Assembly: GCA_902774025.1 (NCBI GenBank)
Contig: CACYGY010000001.1
Span: 1-64,000 of the forward strand
Length of the DNA stretch: 64,000 nt
Source of the DNA: an uncultured Eubacteriales bacterium
GTDB taxonomy: Bacteria; Bacillota; Clostridia; Christensenellales; Aristaeellaceae
Direction: 5' to 3'
Of this stretch, positions 43,735 to 52,219 are shown piece after piece. The first letter of the stretch is position 1. Every line of letters begins with the position of its first letter. Made by a program: the position numbers and the translations under genes. The notes beneath the pieces were generated by a model that did no database searches, was not told the DNA's origin, and worked only from the letters and a program-made list of their open reading frames with translations.

Positions 43735-45489
43735 TCATGTTGTCTGCGAATACTCCAGGTATGCCCCTTCCATGGGGGAACTCGCGTGCTCCGCGAACAG
43801 TCTCAGCACACCCCGGAGATGTCTGGGGGCTCTCTTCTCCAGCCTGCCTCTGCGCTCCTCCAGGATCCGGTCCATCTCCTCCGGAGAGGCCTCACGGCCC
43901 TGAACGCCCACCAGATCCAGGCGTCTGGAAGGAATATCCAGCCGGATCAGGTCGTTTTCCTCCACCAGGGCGATGGGCCCCCCTGCCTGGGCTTCCGGAC
44001 TGCAGTGCCCGATGACAGGCCCCGTGGAGGCGCCGGAGAAGCGGCCGTCCGTGATCAGGGCGATGCTCCGGCCCAGTTCCCTGTCCGACTGAATGGCCTC
44101 GGTGGTATAGAACATTTCAGGCATGCCTGCGCCCCTTGGCCCCTCGTAGCGGATCAGGACCGCGTCCCCGGGCTGAATCCGGTGATGCAGAACCGCGTCC
44201 AGTGCATCCTCTTCCCGGTCAAAGGGCCGGGCCCGGAGGGTGGCGGAGAACATTTCCTTCGGGCAGGCCGTATGCTTGATCACCGCCCCCAGAGGCGCCA
44301 GGTTTCCCTTCAGCACCGCCACCGATCCGTCACGCCCCAGGGGATTGTCCCGGGGCCGGATGATGTCCTCCCTTTTCAGCTTCAGTCCCCAGCGGGCATT
44401 GGCTTCCTCCAGGGCTGCACGGCAGCGCTCATAGTACCCGTTTTTCTTCAGCTCCTCCAGGTTTTCCCCCAGTGTCTTTCCCGTCACCGTCATAACGTCC
44501 AGATGCAGCCAGGGCCTCAGCTCCTCCAGAATGGCCGGAAGCCCTCCGGCATACATGAAGAATTCCGCCGGCCACCTGCCCGTGGGCCGCAGATCCAGAA
44601 GGAAGGGCATGTCCCGGTGCAGCCGGTCAAAGGTTTCACCCCGGATCTCAAGACCCAGTTCATGGGCAAGGGCCGGGAGATGCATCAGGCAGTTGGTGGA
44701 CCCGGAAATGGCCGCGTGCACCCGGATGGCGTTCTCAAAGCTTTCCATTGTCACAATGTCCGAAGGTCTGACCCCCTCAAGGGCCAGTTCCACCGAGCGT
44801 CTTCCCGCCTGCCGGGCATACTCCAGGATTTCCTCCCCTTCCGCCATGAGCAGCGCGCTGCCCGGCAGGGCAAGACCCAGGGCTTCCGCCATGATCTGCA
44901 TGGTGGAGGCCGTACCGATAAAGGAACAGGCACCGCAGCCGGGGCAGGCATGCTCCTGTGCCCTGAGGAATTCCTCCTCCCCGATCTCACCCCGCTCCAG
45001 CCGGGCCGCATAGACACCCATCTGTTCCAGGGTCAGAAGACCCGGGCCCGCCCGCATGACGCCCCCGGGGATCAGAATCCCCGGAATGTTGACCCTGGCC
45101 ATGCCCATGAGGCATCCGGGCATGCCCTTGTCACAGCTGGCAATGTAGACACCGCCGTCAAAAGGCGTGGCGGACTCGTGGATCTCGATCATGTTGGCAA
45201 TCATCTCACGGCTGGCCAGGGAAAAATCAATGCCGTCCGTTCCCTGGCTCTCCCCGTCGCACATGTCCGTGCAGAAATATCTGGCCCCGTGTCCCCCGGC
45301 CTGAGCGATTCCCTGTCGCGCCGCCTCCACCAGGCGCGTGAGATGACCGGAACCGGGATGACTGTCTCCATAGGTGCTTTCCACCAGAATCTGCACTCTG
45401 GACAGGTCCTCCCTGCTCCATCCCGTGCCCAGTCGCAGCGGATCCTGTTCAGGGGCCAGCTTCCGCATCTTCTGACTGATTCGCTCCAT
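43735..45489 (-). CDS. IlvD/Edd-family dehydratase
   Basis: Iron-sulfur dehydratase of 584 residues. The three cluster cysteines are present in MCDGESQGTDGI, SCDKGMPGCLMG and GCGACSFIGTASTMQ. The third motif differs from biosynthetic IlvD (GACGGMYTANTM) and resembles sugar-acid dehydratases. It could thus act on an aldonate rather than on dihydroxyacids of branched-chain synthesis. No ilv gene is near, while uronate-releasing enzymes lie next door. It has its own promoter at 45532-45560 and converges on the GH2 gene. Confidence 0.85.
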   Translation of the reverse strand: MERISQKMRKLAPEQDPLRLGTGWSREDLSRVQILVESTYGDSHPGSGHLTRLVEAARQGIAQAGGHGARYFCTDMCDGESQGTDGIDFSLASREMIANMIEIHESATPFDGGVYIASCDKGMPGCLMGMARVNIPGILIPGGVMRAGPGLLTLEQMGVYAARLERGEIGEEEFLRAQEHACPGCGACSFIGTASTMQIMAEALGLALPGSALLMAEGEEILEYARQAGRRSVELALEGVRPSDIVTMESFENAIRVHAAISGSTNCLMHLPALAHELGLEIRGETFDRLHRDMPFLLDLRPTGRWPAEFFMYAGGLPAILEELRPWLHLDVMTVTGKTLGENLEELKKNGYYERCRAALEEANARWGLKLKREDIIRPRDNPLGRDGSVAVLKGNLAPLGAVIKHTACPKEMFSATLRARPFDREEDALDAVLHHRIQPGDAVLIRYEGPRGAGMPEMFYTTEAIQSDRELGRSIALITDGRFSGASTGPVIGHCSPEAQAGGPIALVEENDLIRLDIPSRRLDLVGVQGREASPEEMDRILEERRGRLEKRAPRHLRGVLRLFAEHASSPMEGAYLEYSQTT

Positions 45490-45531
45490 CTCCGTTCACT
45501 CCTTTTCCTCTCTCTGAACGCTTCCTGTTCC

Positions 45532-45560
45532 ATTCTACCGGATCGGCCCATGTCTGACAA
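45532..45560 (-). promoter_or_regulatory. Promoter of the IlvD-family gene
   Basis: On the minus strand TTGTCA (45555-45560) and TAGAAT (45532-45537) are 17 bases apart. It lies just behind the terminator of the vWA unit. Confidence 0.65.
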
Positions 45561-45562
45561 TG

Positions 45563-45599
45563 AAAAAGGCGGAGAAACGCAAAGCCGTCTCTCTCCGCC
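45563..45599 (-). terminator. Terminator of the macro-vWA unit
   Basis: On the minus strand an 8-bp GGCGGAGA/TCTCCGCC stem with a long loop is followed by TTTTT, about 110 bases after the vWA stop. Confidence 0.6.
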
Positions 45600-45710
45600 G
45601 CCCCGGAGGAAAAGCCGAACGTCCACGGAGCCTTTCAGGACCGGCCCGCAAGCATCCGTCCGGTCCGCGGAATCAGAGGAAACCCCGGGAAGATCCCCCT
45701 GTTCGCCGCT

Positions 45711-46361
45711 TCAGTCCCGGGAGGACTTTGATTCCCGGTATTCCACGATTTTCCGTTTCCAGTCCCTCTTCGGGGCCCCGCAGGCCCTCACGTCCTCCAG
45801 GGCATGGCTGATCACCTCATAGTTCAGGGCCTGCCCCGGGGCGTCATTGCAGAAGGTCACGGCTCTGTCCTTCTCAACGCCCATCTCCCCGGCAGAGGCC
45901 ACCGCATCCATGTTGGCACCCAGGAAAAGGAATTCCCATCCCGCTTTCTTCTGTTCCTCCACCATGTCCCGCACCTGCCGGGCGGTATAGCGGTGACTGG
46001 AATTCTCCTCCCCGTCCGTGGTGATCACGAACACGGTGTGTTCCGGACGGTCCTCCTCCCGGATATACCGGTGGATGGTCCGGATATGGCGCACGCTATC
46101 CCCGATAGCGTCCAGAAGGGCCGTGGAACCGCCCACCGTATATTCCTTTTCCGTCATCTCCCCGACCCTGTCCAGTTCCACCCGGTCGTGGATCACTTCG
46201 CTCTGAGCGGAAAAGAGCACCGTGGAAACCAGCGCATCCCCCTCCAGCCCCTTCTGCCTGCGGATCATGCCGTTGAAGCCTCCGATGGTATCCTTCTCCA
46301 GGCCCGACATGGACCCGCTCCGGTCCAGAATGAACACCATCTCCGTCAGATTCTTTTTCAT
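45711..46361 (-). CDS. von Willebrand factor A domain protein
   Basis: Cytoplasmic 216-residue protein made of one vWA domain. The metal-ion-dependent adhesion site is complete: DRSGSMSG at residues 13-20, a threonine in GGSTALLDAIGDS and an aspartate in ITTDGEENSS. The rest (KKAGWEFLFLGANMDAV) is typical of a family of small vWA proteins in Bacillota found beside macro-domain genes. It probably mediates metal-dependent protein contacts. It lies 85 bases behind the macro-domain gene and shares its transcript. Confidence 0.88.
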   Translation of the reverse strand: MKKNLTEMVFILDRSGSMSGLEKDTIGGFNGMIRRQKGLEGDALVSTVLFSAQSEVIHDRVELDRVGEMTEKEYTVGGSTALLDAIGDSVRHIRTIHRYIREEDRPEHTVFVITTDGEENSSHRYTARQVRDMVEEQKKAGWEFLFLGANMDAVASAGEMGVEKDRAVTFCNDAPGQALNYEVISHALEDVRACGAPKRDWKRKIVEYRESKSSRD

Positions 46362-46446
46362 GCTGTATGCCTCCCTTGTCTTCTGGTTTTCCCGGGAGCA
46401 TCATACAGCAAAACATGTGGCGGAAGGTCGCCCGGAAGGCGACATT

Positions 46447-47415
46447 TCAGCGGACGCCGGAGCCCAGAGTGGAAAGATCAAACCGGAACAGCACCTCATT
46501 GATCTCATAGATGTCATAGAGCCCGTTGCTGATGAAGTATTCCATCACAATGTCCATCCGGTCGCTCCGGGTCATGGCCAGACCCGCCGTGCGGAGAAGC
46601 TCTTCCGTTTCCTCAAGGTCCAGACGCAGAGCCACGGCGAAGGCATACACGATGGCCTTGCGCGGGTGGTAGGCGGGGTTGGACCGGATCTTGCTGAAGA
46701 GCTTCCGGTCAATATTGGCCCTGCGGTAGCATTCCGGGTCCGTCAGGCCCTTCTCGTCAATGAGACGGATCAGAGCCCCTGAGAATCCCTCGTCCCTTTC
46801 CCGGAAAAGTGTTTCCCAGTCCGGTTCTCCCCCGTCCGGCAGGATGGGCATGCACAGGTGCACTGCTTCTGTCACGTATATCCGGCTGTCGGAGATGAAG
46901 GAGTCCTCCGCGCATGACGCGGCGATATAGGTCTCCACCTCCCTCAGCCGCTCCCGCACACTGCAGGCGTCCTCCCCCCGGAGAACAAGGTATACCGTCA
47001 TGTCTGTACTGAGAAGGAATGAACGGATGGCCTCCACCGCCACTTTCATGGCTCTGTCCCCGGGATAGCCGCAGGCATCAGCGGAAATCAGGGGAAAGGC
47101 GATGCTTTCGCATTCACTGTCCCGGGCGAGGTGAAGGGCATTGAGATAACAGGCCCTGAGCTTTTCATCCTCGCCCTTCATTCCGCCCTCCCACACGGGA
47201 CCTGCCGTGTGAATCACATACCGGGCGGGCAGACCGTAGCCTCCGGTCATCTTCGCCTCGCCCACCCTGCATGCTCCCTGCAGCCGGCATTCCCGCAAAA
47301 GTCCCGGGCCCGCGGCTCTGAAAAGCGCCTCCTCCGCGTCCCCCGGAGAAGCTGCGCTGACCATGGCATGGACCCGCATCCGGGTAATGTCTTCCCGCCT
47401 GATTTCAAAGGGCAC
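46447..47415 (-). CDS. Macro-domain protein with degenerate ADP-ribose pocket
   Basis: A 322-residue protein with an N-terminal macro fold (1-150) and a C-terminal helical domain (about 215-315, with NIDRKLFSKIRSNPAYHP). This pairing is known in Clostridia as 'macro domain-containing protein'. The fold is clear from RAAGPGLLRECR, GEAKMTGGYGLPARYVIHTAGPVW and IAFPLIS. Loop 1, normally NAAN followed by a glycine run, reads SAASPGDAEEAL. Loop 2, normally STGxYGYP, reads SADACGYP. ADP-ribose hydrolysis is therefore doubtful. The start is GTG at 47415 after GGAGAGGAAG. Confidence 0.85.
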   Translation of the reverse strand: MPFEIRREDITRMRVHAMVSAASPGDAEEALFRAAGPGLLRECRLQGACRVGEAKMTGGYGLPARYVIHTAGPVWEGGMKGEDEKLRACYLNALHLARDSECESIAFPLISADACGYPGDRAMKVAVEAIRSFLLSTDMTVYLVLRGEDACSVRERLREVETYIAASCAEDSFISDSRIYVTEAVHLCMPILPDGGEPDWETLFRERDEGFSGALIRLIDEKGLTDPECYRRANIDRKLFSKIRSNPAYHPRKAIVYAFAVALRLDLEETEELLRTAGLAMTRSDRMDIVMEYFISNGLYDIYEINEVLFRFDLSTLGSGVR

Positions 47416-47635
47416 CGTCTTCCTCTCCCTTCATTTTCCCCGGAACCCCTGGATCCGGCTCTGGACAATTCTGATTCTCCGCCCGGGCGTTCCTGCCCTG
47501 AGATATGGTTTTTCCCGCTTCTCCATCTGCTTTTTCCGTATTCTATCACGTTTTTTCCGTCCCGTGCAAACCGGCTCCTCCCGATTGAACCGGATGAACC
47601 CATGATCGGCGCAGCCCCTTCGTGATCTGCGTGTC

Positions 47636-47657
47636 AAAAAAACGCCCCCTCAGGGCG
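47636..47657 (-). terminator. Probable terminator of the xylB-nrdR unit
   Basis: On the minus strand a short CGCCC/GGGCG stem (5 bp, 5-base loop) is followed by seven Ts. It lies about 290 bases after nrdR, with no convincing minus-strand gene in between. Confidence 0.5.
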
Positions 47658-47680
47658 GTTGGTTCTATCGGTTTCGCGAA

Positions 47681-47709
47681 TTGACAGAATCGTCTCACCA
47701 AAGTGCAAT
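47681..47709 (+). promoter_or_regulatory. Promoter of the RHH gene remnant
   Basis: TTGACA (47681-47686) and TGCAAT (47704-47709) are 17 bases apart, followed by AAAGGGG and an ATG at 47731. Confidence 0.55.
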
Positions 47710-47730
47710 GTCCTGCAAAGGGGTGATTCC

Positions 47731-47823
47731 ATGGCTTTTTCCATCAGGCTTACAGAAGATGAAAAACGGGGAATTCTGTCTCTGGCTGTTGGGCACAGAA
47801 GCGAAATATCCAAGCGGAAATGA
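47731..47823 (+). pseudogene. Truncated ribbon-helix-helix (RelB/DUF6290-like) antitoxin remnant
   Basis: A 30-codon frame with a good ribosome-binding site and its own promoter. The peptide begins MAFSIRLTEDEKRGILSL, the start pattern of ribbon-helix-helix antitoxins of the RelB/DUF6290 kind, which are normally 60-90 residues. It stops within the left arm of an 18-bp inverted repeat, and no other frame continues the family sequence. No toxin gene follows. It could be a decayed toxin-antitoxin gene or a real micro-protein. The 530 bases between the macro gene and nrdR hold nothing else gene-like. Confidence 0.4.
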
Positions 47824-47865
47824 AACGAGGCCATACAGTGATGCACAGCCTCGTTTCATTTCCGC
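47814..47865. repeat. 18-bp perfect inverted repeat
   Basis: Arms 47814-47831 and 47848-47865 are exact complements (starting GCGGAAATGAAACGAGGC) with a 16-base spacer. No T-run follows on either strand, so it is not a plain terminator. The left arm contains the stop codon of the RHH remnant. Confidence 0.7.
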
Positions 47866-47945
47866 CCGAAGAATACCGGCTTGTATTCGCCTGTTTTCGC
47901 AATCCCTGATTTTAACCGTCTTTCGGAGCGGATGCTTCAGCGTTC

Positions 47946-48425
47946 TCACCTGGCCTCCTCTGCCCTGCTTCTGGGTTCGCTGATCAGGTGCTGGATTTCC
48001 TCCATAAAGGTGTTCACATCCGTGAATTTTCTGTAGACTGCCGCGAACCGGACATAGGCCACGTCGTCCACTTCCCGCAGTTCCCGCATCACCATCTCGC
48101 CAATCTTCGCCGTGGTGATTTCCCTCTCCCCGCTGTGGTAGGCCTCCTGCTCCACCTTCCGGACAATATCCTCAATGGTCTGAGTGGGCACGGTAAGCTT
48201 TTCACAGGCATGCCGGATTCCCATCTGCACCTTTTCCGCGCTGAAGGGTTCCCGGCGTCCGTCCCGCTTCACCACCATCATGGGCAGGACTTCCATCTTT
48301 TCATAGGTGGTAAACCGCCGTCCGCACTGGATGCATTCCCGGCGCCGCCGGATACTGGTACCCTCGTCCGTGCTGCGGGAATCCACCACTTTGCTTTCCA
48401 TGCATCCGCAAAACTGACACTTCAT
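47946..48425 (-). CDS. nrdR: Transcriptional repressor NrdR
   Basis: ATP/dATP-sensing repressor of ribonucleotide reductase genes, 159 residues. The N-terminal zinc ribbon is CQFCGCMESKVVDSR with CIQCGRRF. The ATP-cone follows (VVKRDGRREPFSAEKVQMGI to FAAVYRKFTDVNTFMEEI). The ATG at 48425 follows GGGGAGGACC. An in-frame codon 18 bases earlier lies inside that site. It sits 14 bases behind the xylulokinase gene, an unusual partner. No nrd gene is in the window. Confidence 0.96.
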   Translation of the reverse strand: MKCQFCGCMESKVVDSRSTDEGTSIRRRRECIQCGRRFTTYEKMEVLPMMVVKRDGRREPFSAEKVQMGIRHACEKLTVPTQTIEDIVRKVEQEAYHSGEREITTAKIGEMVMRELREVDDVAYVRFAAVYRKFTDVNTFMEEIQHLISEPRSRAEEAR

Positions 48426-48439
48426 TCCCGGTCCTCCCC

Positions 48440-49963
48440 TCACAGACGGCTCAGCTGGTCGAATACAGCGCGGTTGGCCTGATACAGCTGGCGGTAGACT
48501 TCATACACGGGGCGGTATGCCCTGACGTTTTCCTCCACGGGCATCTGCACCTGTTTTTCCCGGATCATATGCTCGCAGGCCGACGGCACGCTCCTGTAGA
48601 GACCGCAGCCCACGCCCGCCAGAATGGCCACGCCCAGCGCCGGGCCCTCAGTGGAAACCGTGGTGGCCACCGGCATATTGAATACGTCCGCCAGCATCTG
48701 CCGCCACAGGGGGCTCCGGCCGCCTCCGCCGCAGGCCAGCATCCTGTCCGGGCTGACTCCCATCTCCTGCAGGACACGGAGACAGTCTTCCAGGGAGAAG
48801 GTGACGCCTTCCATCACGGCCCGGAGAAGATCCCTTCGGGTGTGCATGGCGCTCAGGCCCAGGAACATGCCCCGGCAGTTGCTGTCCAGGTGCGGGGTTC
48901 TCTCGCCCATGAGATAGGGGGCGTACAGGAGCCGGTTGGACCCGATGGGGCTCAGGGCGGCTTCCTGATTCATCAGCTCATAGGGATCCACGCCCATCTG
49001 AGCCGCGGTTTCCTTCTCGGCCCCGCAGAAATTGTCCCGGAACCATTTGAGACTCAGGCCTGCCGCCTGGGTCACGCCCATGACATGCCACTCTCCCGGC
49101 ACCGCGCAGCAGAAGGTATGGACCCGGCCCCTGGGATCGATGGCCAGGCCGCTGGTATGGGCAAAGACCACGCCGCTGGTGCCGATGGTGGTAAAGGCTT
49201 TCCCGTCCACCACCACGCCCGTGCCCACAGCCGCCGCCGCGTTGTCTCCGGCACCGCCCACCACCAGGGTGGAAGTGCGCAGTCCCGTAAGGGCCGCCGC
49301 CTCCTCATGGATATGGCCCGTCACCTCGCAGCTTTCGTAGACCTTTCCAAGAATACCCGTGTCCAGACCCAGGGTTTCCATCAGTTCCCGGCTCCACTGC
49401 CGCCTGGGCACGTCCAGCATCTGCATGCCGCTGGCATCGCTGACTTCCGTGGCGAAATCGCCTGTCAGACGGTATCTCACATAATCCTTGGGCAGCAGCA
49501 CATGGCAGCATCTGGCGAACACTTCCGGCTCATGGTTCCGCACCCACAGAAGCTTTGAGAGGGTAAAGCCCGGCAGGGCGGGATTGGCGGTGATCTCAAT
49601 CAGGCGCTCCCGGCCCACCGTCTCCGTGATTTCCTCACATTCCTTCGCCGTGCGCTGGTCACACCAGATAATGGACCTGCGCAGCACCTTTCCCTCCTCG
49701 TCCAGCATCACCAGACCGTGCATCTGTCCGGAAATGCCCATGCCCGCGATATCACCGGCATCCACTCCGCTTCCGGATACCACCTGCCGGATGGTTTCCA
49801 CACAGGCCCGGTACCAGTCCTCCGGATCCTGCTCCGCCCAGCCGTTCTGCGGCTGATACATGGGGTACTCCACGGTGGCGGAGGCCACCGCGTTGCCGTC
49901 AGAATCAAAAAGCACCGTCTTGGTGCCGGATGTGCCCAGGTCAACACCCAGAATATACTTCAT
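48440..49963 (-). CDS. xylB: Xylulokinase
   Basis: FGGY-family sugar kinase of 507 residues that makes D-xylulose 5-phosphate from xylulose. LGVDLGTSGTKTVLFD, GISGQMHGLVMLDEEGKVLR (the MHG motif of xylulokinases), IIWCDQRT and GGAGDNAAAAVGTGVV are diagnostic. The ATG at 49963 is better spaced from GGGAG than a TTG six bases earlier. It is driven by the promoter at 50026-50054. No xylA or xylose transporter is adjacent. Confidence 0.93.
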   Translation of the reverse strand: MKYILGVDLGTSGTKTVLFDSDGNAVASATVEYPMYQPQNGWAEQDPEDWYRACVETIRQVVSGSGVDAGDIAGMGISGQMHGLVMLDEEGKVLRRSIIWCDQRTAKECEEITETVGRERLIEITANPALPGFTLSKLLWVRNHEPEVFARCCHVLLPKDYVRYRLTGDFATEVSDASGMQMLDVPRRQWSRELMETLGLDTGILGKVYESCEVTGHIHEEAAALTGLRTSTLVVGGAGDNAAAAVGTGVVVDGKAFTTIGTSGVVFAHTSGLAIDPRGRVHTFCCAVPGEWHVMGVTQAAGLSLKWFRDNFCGAEKETAAQMGVDPYELMNQEAALSPIGSNRLLYAPYLMGERTPHLDSNCRGMFLGLSAMHTRRDLLRAVMEGVTFSLEDCLRVLQEMGVSPDRMLACGGGGRSPLWRQMLADVFNMPVATTVSTEGPALGVAILAGVGCGLYRSVPSACEHMIREKQVQMPVEENVRAYRPVYEVYRQLYQANRAVFDQLSRL

Positions 49964-50025
49964 ATGCAACCGCTCCCTGCTGTCGGAATTCCTGAACAGA
50001 ATCCGCTGTATTTTCCGTCGCGGGC

Positions 50026-50054
50026 ATTGTACCCGTTTGGGTTTGTCAAGTCAA
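50026..50054 (-). promoter_or_regulatory. Promoter of xylB-nrdR
   Basis: On the minus strand TTGACT (50049-50054) and TACAAT (50026-50031) are 17 bases apart. Confidence 0.7.
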
Positions 50055-50193
50055 GGAAAACTGCCCTTTCCGGTTGGGAACCGCCCAGGTGCGACTGTTC
50101 CGGGGGATTTTCTTGCTTTTTTTCATCCTCTGTACTATGATTTTCTCCTCAGTGATATTTTCCTGAAAGCCCTTTGATGCAGAGGTGAAAGCT

Positions 50194-51279
50194 ATGATTC
50201 AGACAGCCCGGTCACTGGTTGGCCTTTTTGACATTCCCCAGGCAGACTATGACATCACGCCCTTTGGCAGCGGGCATATCAACGATACCTTCCTGCTTTC
50301 CTCCCCGGAAGTGCCCCGGGAATACGTGCTGCAGCGGATTTCTCCCGCGGCCTTCCGCCATCCGGACCACGTCATGGACAACATCGTCAGGGTCACCGCC
50401 TTCCTCCGCGCCTCCATTGAGCGCCGGGGCGGGGATCCCCAGCGGGAAGCCCTGACGGTGGTGCCCCTGAAGGACGGAAGCGCCTTTGCTCTGGACGGGG
50501 AAGGAAACGCCTGGCGCCTGACACTGCGCATTCCGGACACGGTCTGCCTGGATATGCCGGATTCCCCGGAATCCTTTGCCGAGTCGGGACGCGCCTTCGG
50601 CATGTTCGCCAGGGACCTTTCCGAATTCCCGGCCCGGACACTGCATGAGACCATTCCCCATTTCCATGACACGCCCAGCCGTCTGGCCCATTTCCGGGAA
50701 GCCCTGAAGAAGGATGTCCGGGGACGCGCCGCGCAGTGCCGGGAGGTGACGGACATGTATCTTCAGCGGTCCTCCCGCGCCTCCTCCCTCACGGACGCCG
50801 TCACCGCCGGAAAGCTTCCCCTCCGGGTCACCCATAACGACACCAAGTTCAACAATGTCTGTCTCTCCACCGCGGACCACCGGGCCGTGTGCGTCATTGA
50901 CCTGGACACCATCATGCCCGGTCTGTACGCCTATGACTTCGGTGATGCCATCCGTTTCGGCGCCAATACCGCCCTGGAGGACGAGCGGGACGTGGACAGA
51001 ATCCGTTTCTCCCTGCCCATGTATGAGGCCTTTGCCCGGGGCTATCTCCGGGAGTCGGGTTCCATCATGAACGAAACGGAAAGGAATTCCCTGGCCGAGG
51101 GCGCCTGGATGATGACCTATGAGTGCGGCATGCGCTTCCTCACAGACTATCTGGAGGGAGACGTCTATTTCCATACCGCCTGCGAGGATCACAACCTGGT
51201 GCGGGCCGTGAATCAGATGACCCTTCTGAGGGACATGGAGCGCTATGAGACGCAGATGCTCCGGGCTCTGAAGGACTGA
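50194..51279 (+). CDS. N-acetylhexosamine 1-kinase-like phosphotransferase (NahK family)
   Basis: Aminoglycoside-phosphotransferase-fold sugar kinase of 361 residues. FGSGHINDTFLL is the nucleotide loop, RVTHNDTKFNNV the catalytic loop and VIDLDTIMPG the metal-binding motif. All three match NahK/LnpB, which phosphorylates N-acetylhexosamines at C1. The ATG at 50194 follows CAGAGGTG. Upstream, TTCTTG and TACTAT 17 bases apart may form its promoter. The next gene is a sugar nucleotidyltransferase, so the two could turn a free sugar into a nucleotide sugar. Confidence 0.83.
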   Translation: MIQTARSLVGLFDIPQADYDITPFGSGHINDTFLLSSPEVPREYVLQRISPAAFRHPDHVMDNIVRVTAFLRASIERRGGDPQREALTVVPLKDGSAFALDGEGNAWRLTLRIPDTVCLDMPDSPESFAESGRAFGMFARDLSEFPARTLHETIPHFHDTPSRLAHFREALKKDVRGRAAQCREVTDMYLQRSSRASSLTDAVTAGKLPLRVTHNDTKFNNVCLSTADHRAVCVIDLDTIMPGLYAYDFGDAIRFGANTALEDERDVDRIRFSLPMYEAFARGYLRESGSIMNETERNSLAEGAWMMTYECGMRFLTDYLEGDVYFHTACEDHNLVRAVNQMTLLRDMERYETQMLRALKD

Positions 51280-51292
51280 GGAGGAAGCGGAT

Positions 51293-52219
51293 ATGAACAA
51301 ACCCGTTCTTGTCATTATGGCTGCCGGCATGGGCAGCCGCTACGGCGGACTGAAACAGGTGGATCCCGTGGGACCCGCCGGAGAGGTGATCCTCCACTAC
51401 AGCATCTATGACGCCTGGCGTGCCGGTTTCCGGAAGGTGGTTCTCCTCATCCGGAAGGAGCACGAGGAGGACTTCCGGGAGGTGGTGGCGGATAAGGCCC
51501 GCCGTCTGGAGGGCATGGAGGTGGTCTTTGCCTTCCAGTCCCTGGAAGATATTCCCGAGCCCTTCACGGTGCCTGAAAGCCGGAGGAAGCCCTGGGGCAC
51601 CGGACATGCGGTGCTCTGCTGCAGGGAGGCCATCGGGGACGCTCCCTTCTGCGTCATCAACGCGGACGACTACTACGGGCCCGGGGCCATGCAGTCCGCC
51701 TGGGATTTCCTGAAAAACGCCCGGGACGATGACCGGATGCGCTTCATGATGGTGGCCTATCTTCTCAGGAACACCACCAGTGCCAACGGGCATGTGTCCC
51801 GGGGCATCTGCCATGTGAACGCCCAGGGACACCTGACCGCCGTCCGGGAGGTGACCCACATTGTGGAAAGCTGCGACGGACCGCTGTACACCGAAGATGG
51901 GGAGACATACCGGCGCCTTGACGGAGACACTCTGGTGAGCATGAACCTGTGGGGCTTCACGCCCTCCATGCTGGGCGCCCTTCAGGCTCAGTTCCCGGAT
52001 TTCCTTGCCCGGGAAGTCCCCCTGAACCCGGAGAAGGCCGAGTTCTTCCTGCCCTCCGTGGTCTCCCGCTGCATTGATGAGGGAAAAGCCACCGTCACCG
52101 TTCTGTCCAGCCCGGACACCTGGTTCGGCATGACCTATCAGCAGGACCGGGACGTGGTGGTCCGCTCCCTTAAGGCAAAAACGGAGGCGGGCCTGTACCC
52201 CAGCCCGCTCTTCCCATGA
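51293..52219 (+). CDS. Sugar-phosphate nucleotidyltransferase
   Basis: NTP-transferase-fold enzyme of 308 residues. The nucleotide-binding start VLVIMAAGMGSRYGGLKQ and the metal-binding INADDYYG are clear. The sugar specificity cannot be read. Coupling to a NahK-like kinase (13 bases upstream) suggests UDP-GalNAc/GlcNAc-type salvage, but GDP or CDP sugars are not excluded. It overlaps the following glycosyltransferase by 4 bases (ATGA). Confidence 0.85.
   Translation: MNKPVLVIMAAGMGSRYGGLKQVDPVGPAGEVILHYSIYDAWRAGFRKVVLLIRKEHEEDFREVVADKARRLEGMEVVFAFQSLEDIPEPFTVPESRRKPWGTGHAVLCCREAIGDAPFCVINADDYYGPGAMQSAWDFLKNARDDDRMRFMMVAYLLRNTTSANGHVSRGICHVNAQGHLTAVREVTHIVESCDGPLYTEDGETYRRLDGDTLVSMNLWGFTPSMLGALQAQFPDFLAREVPLNPEKAEFFLPSVVSRCIDEGKATVTVLSSPDTWFGMTYQQDRDVVVRSLKAKTEAGLYPSPLFP

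Noticed and set aside
47634..47846. A 70-codon minus-strand frame between the macro gene and nrdR
   Set aside because: No ribosome-binding site or family pattern; it runs through a terminator and half of the inverted repeat.
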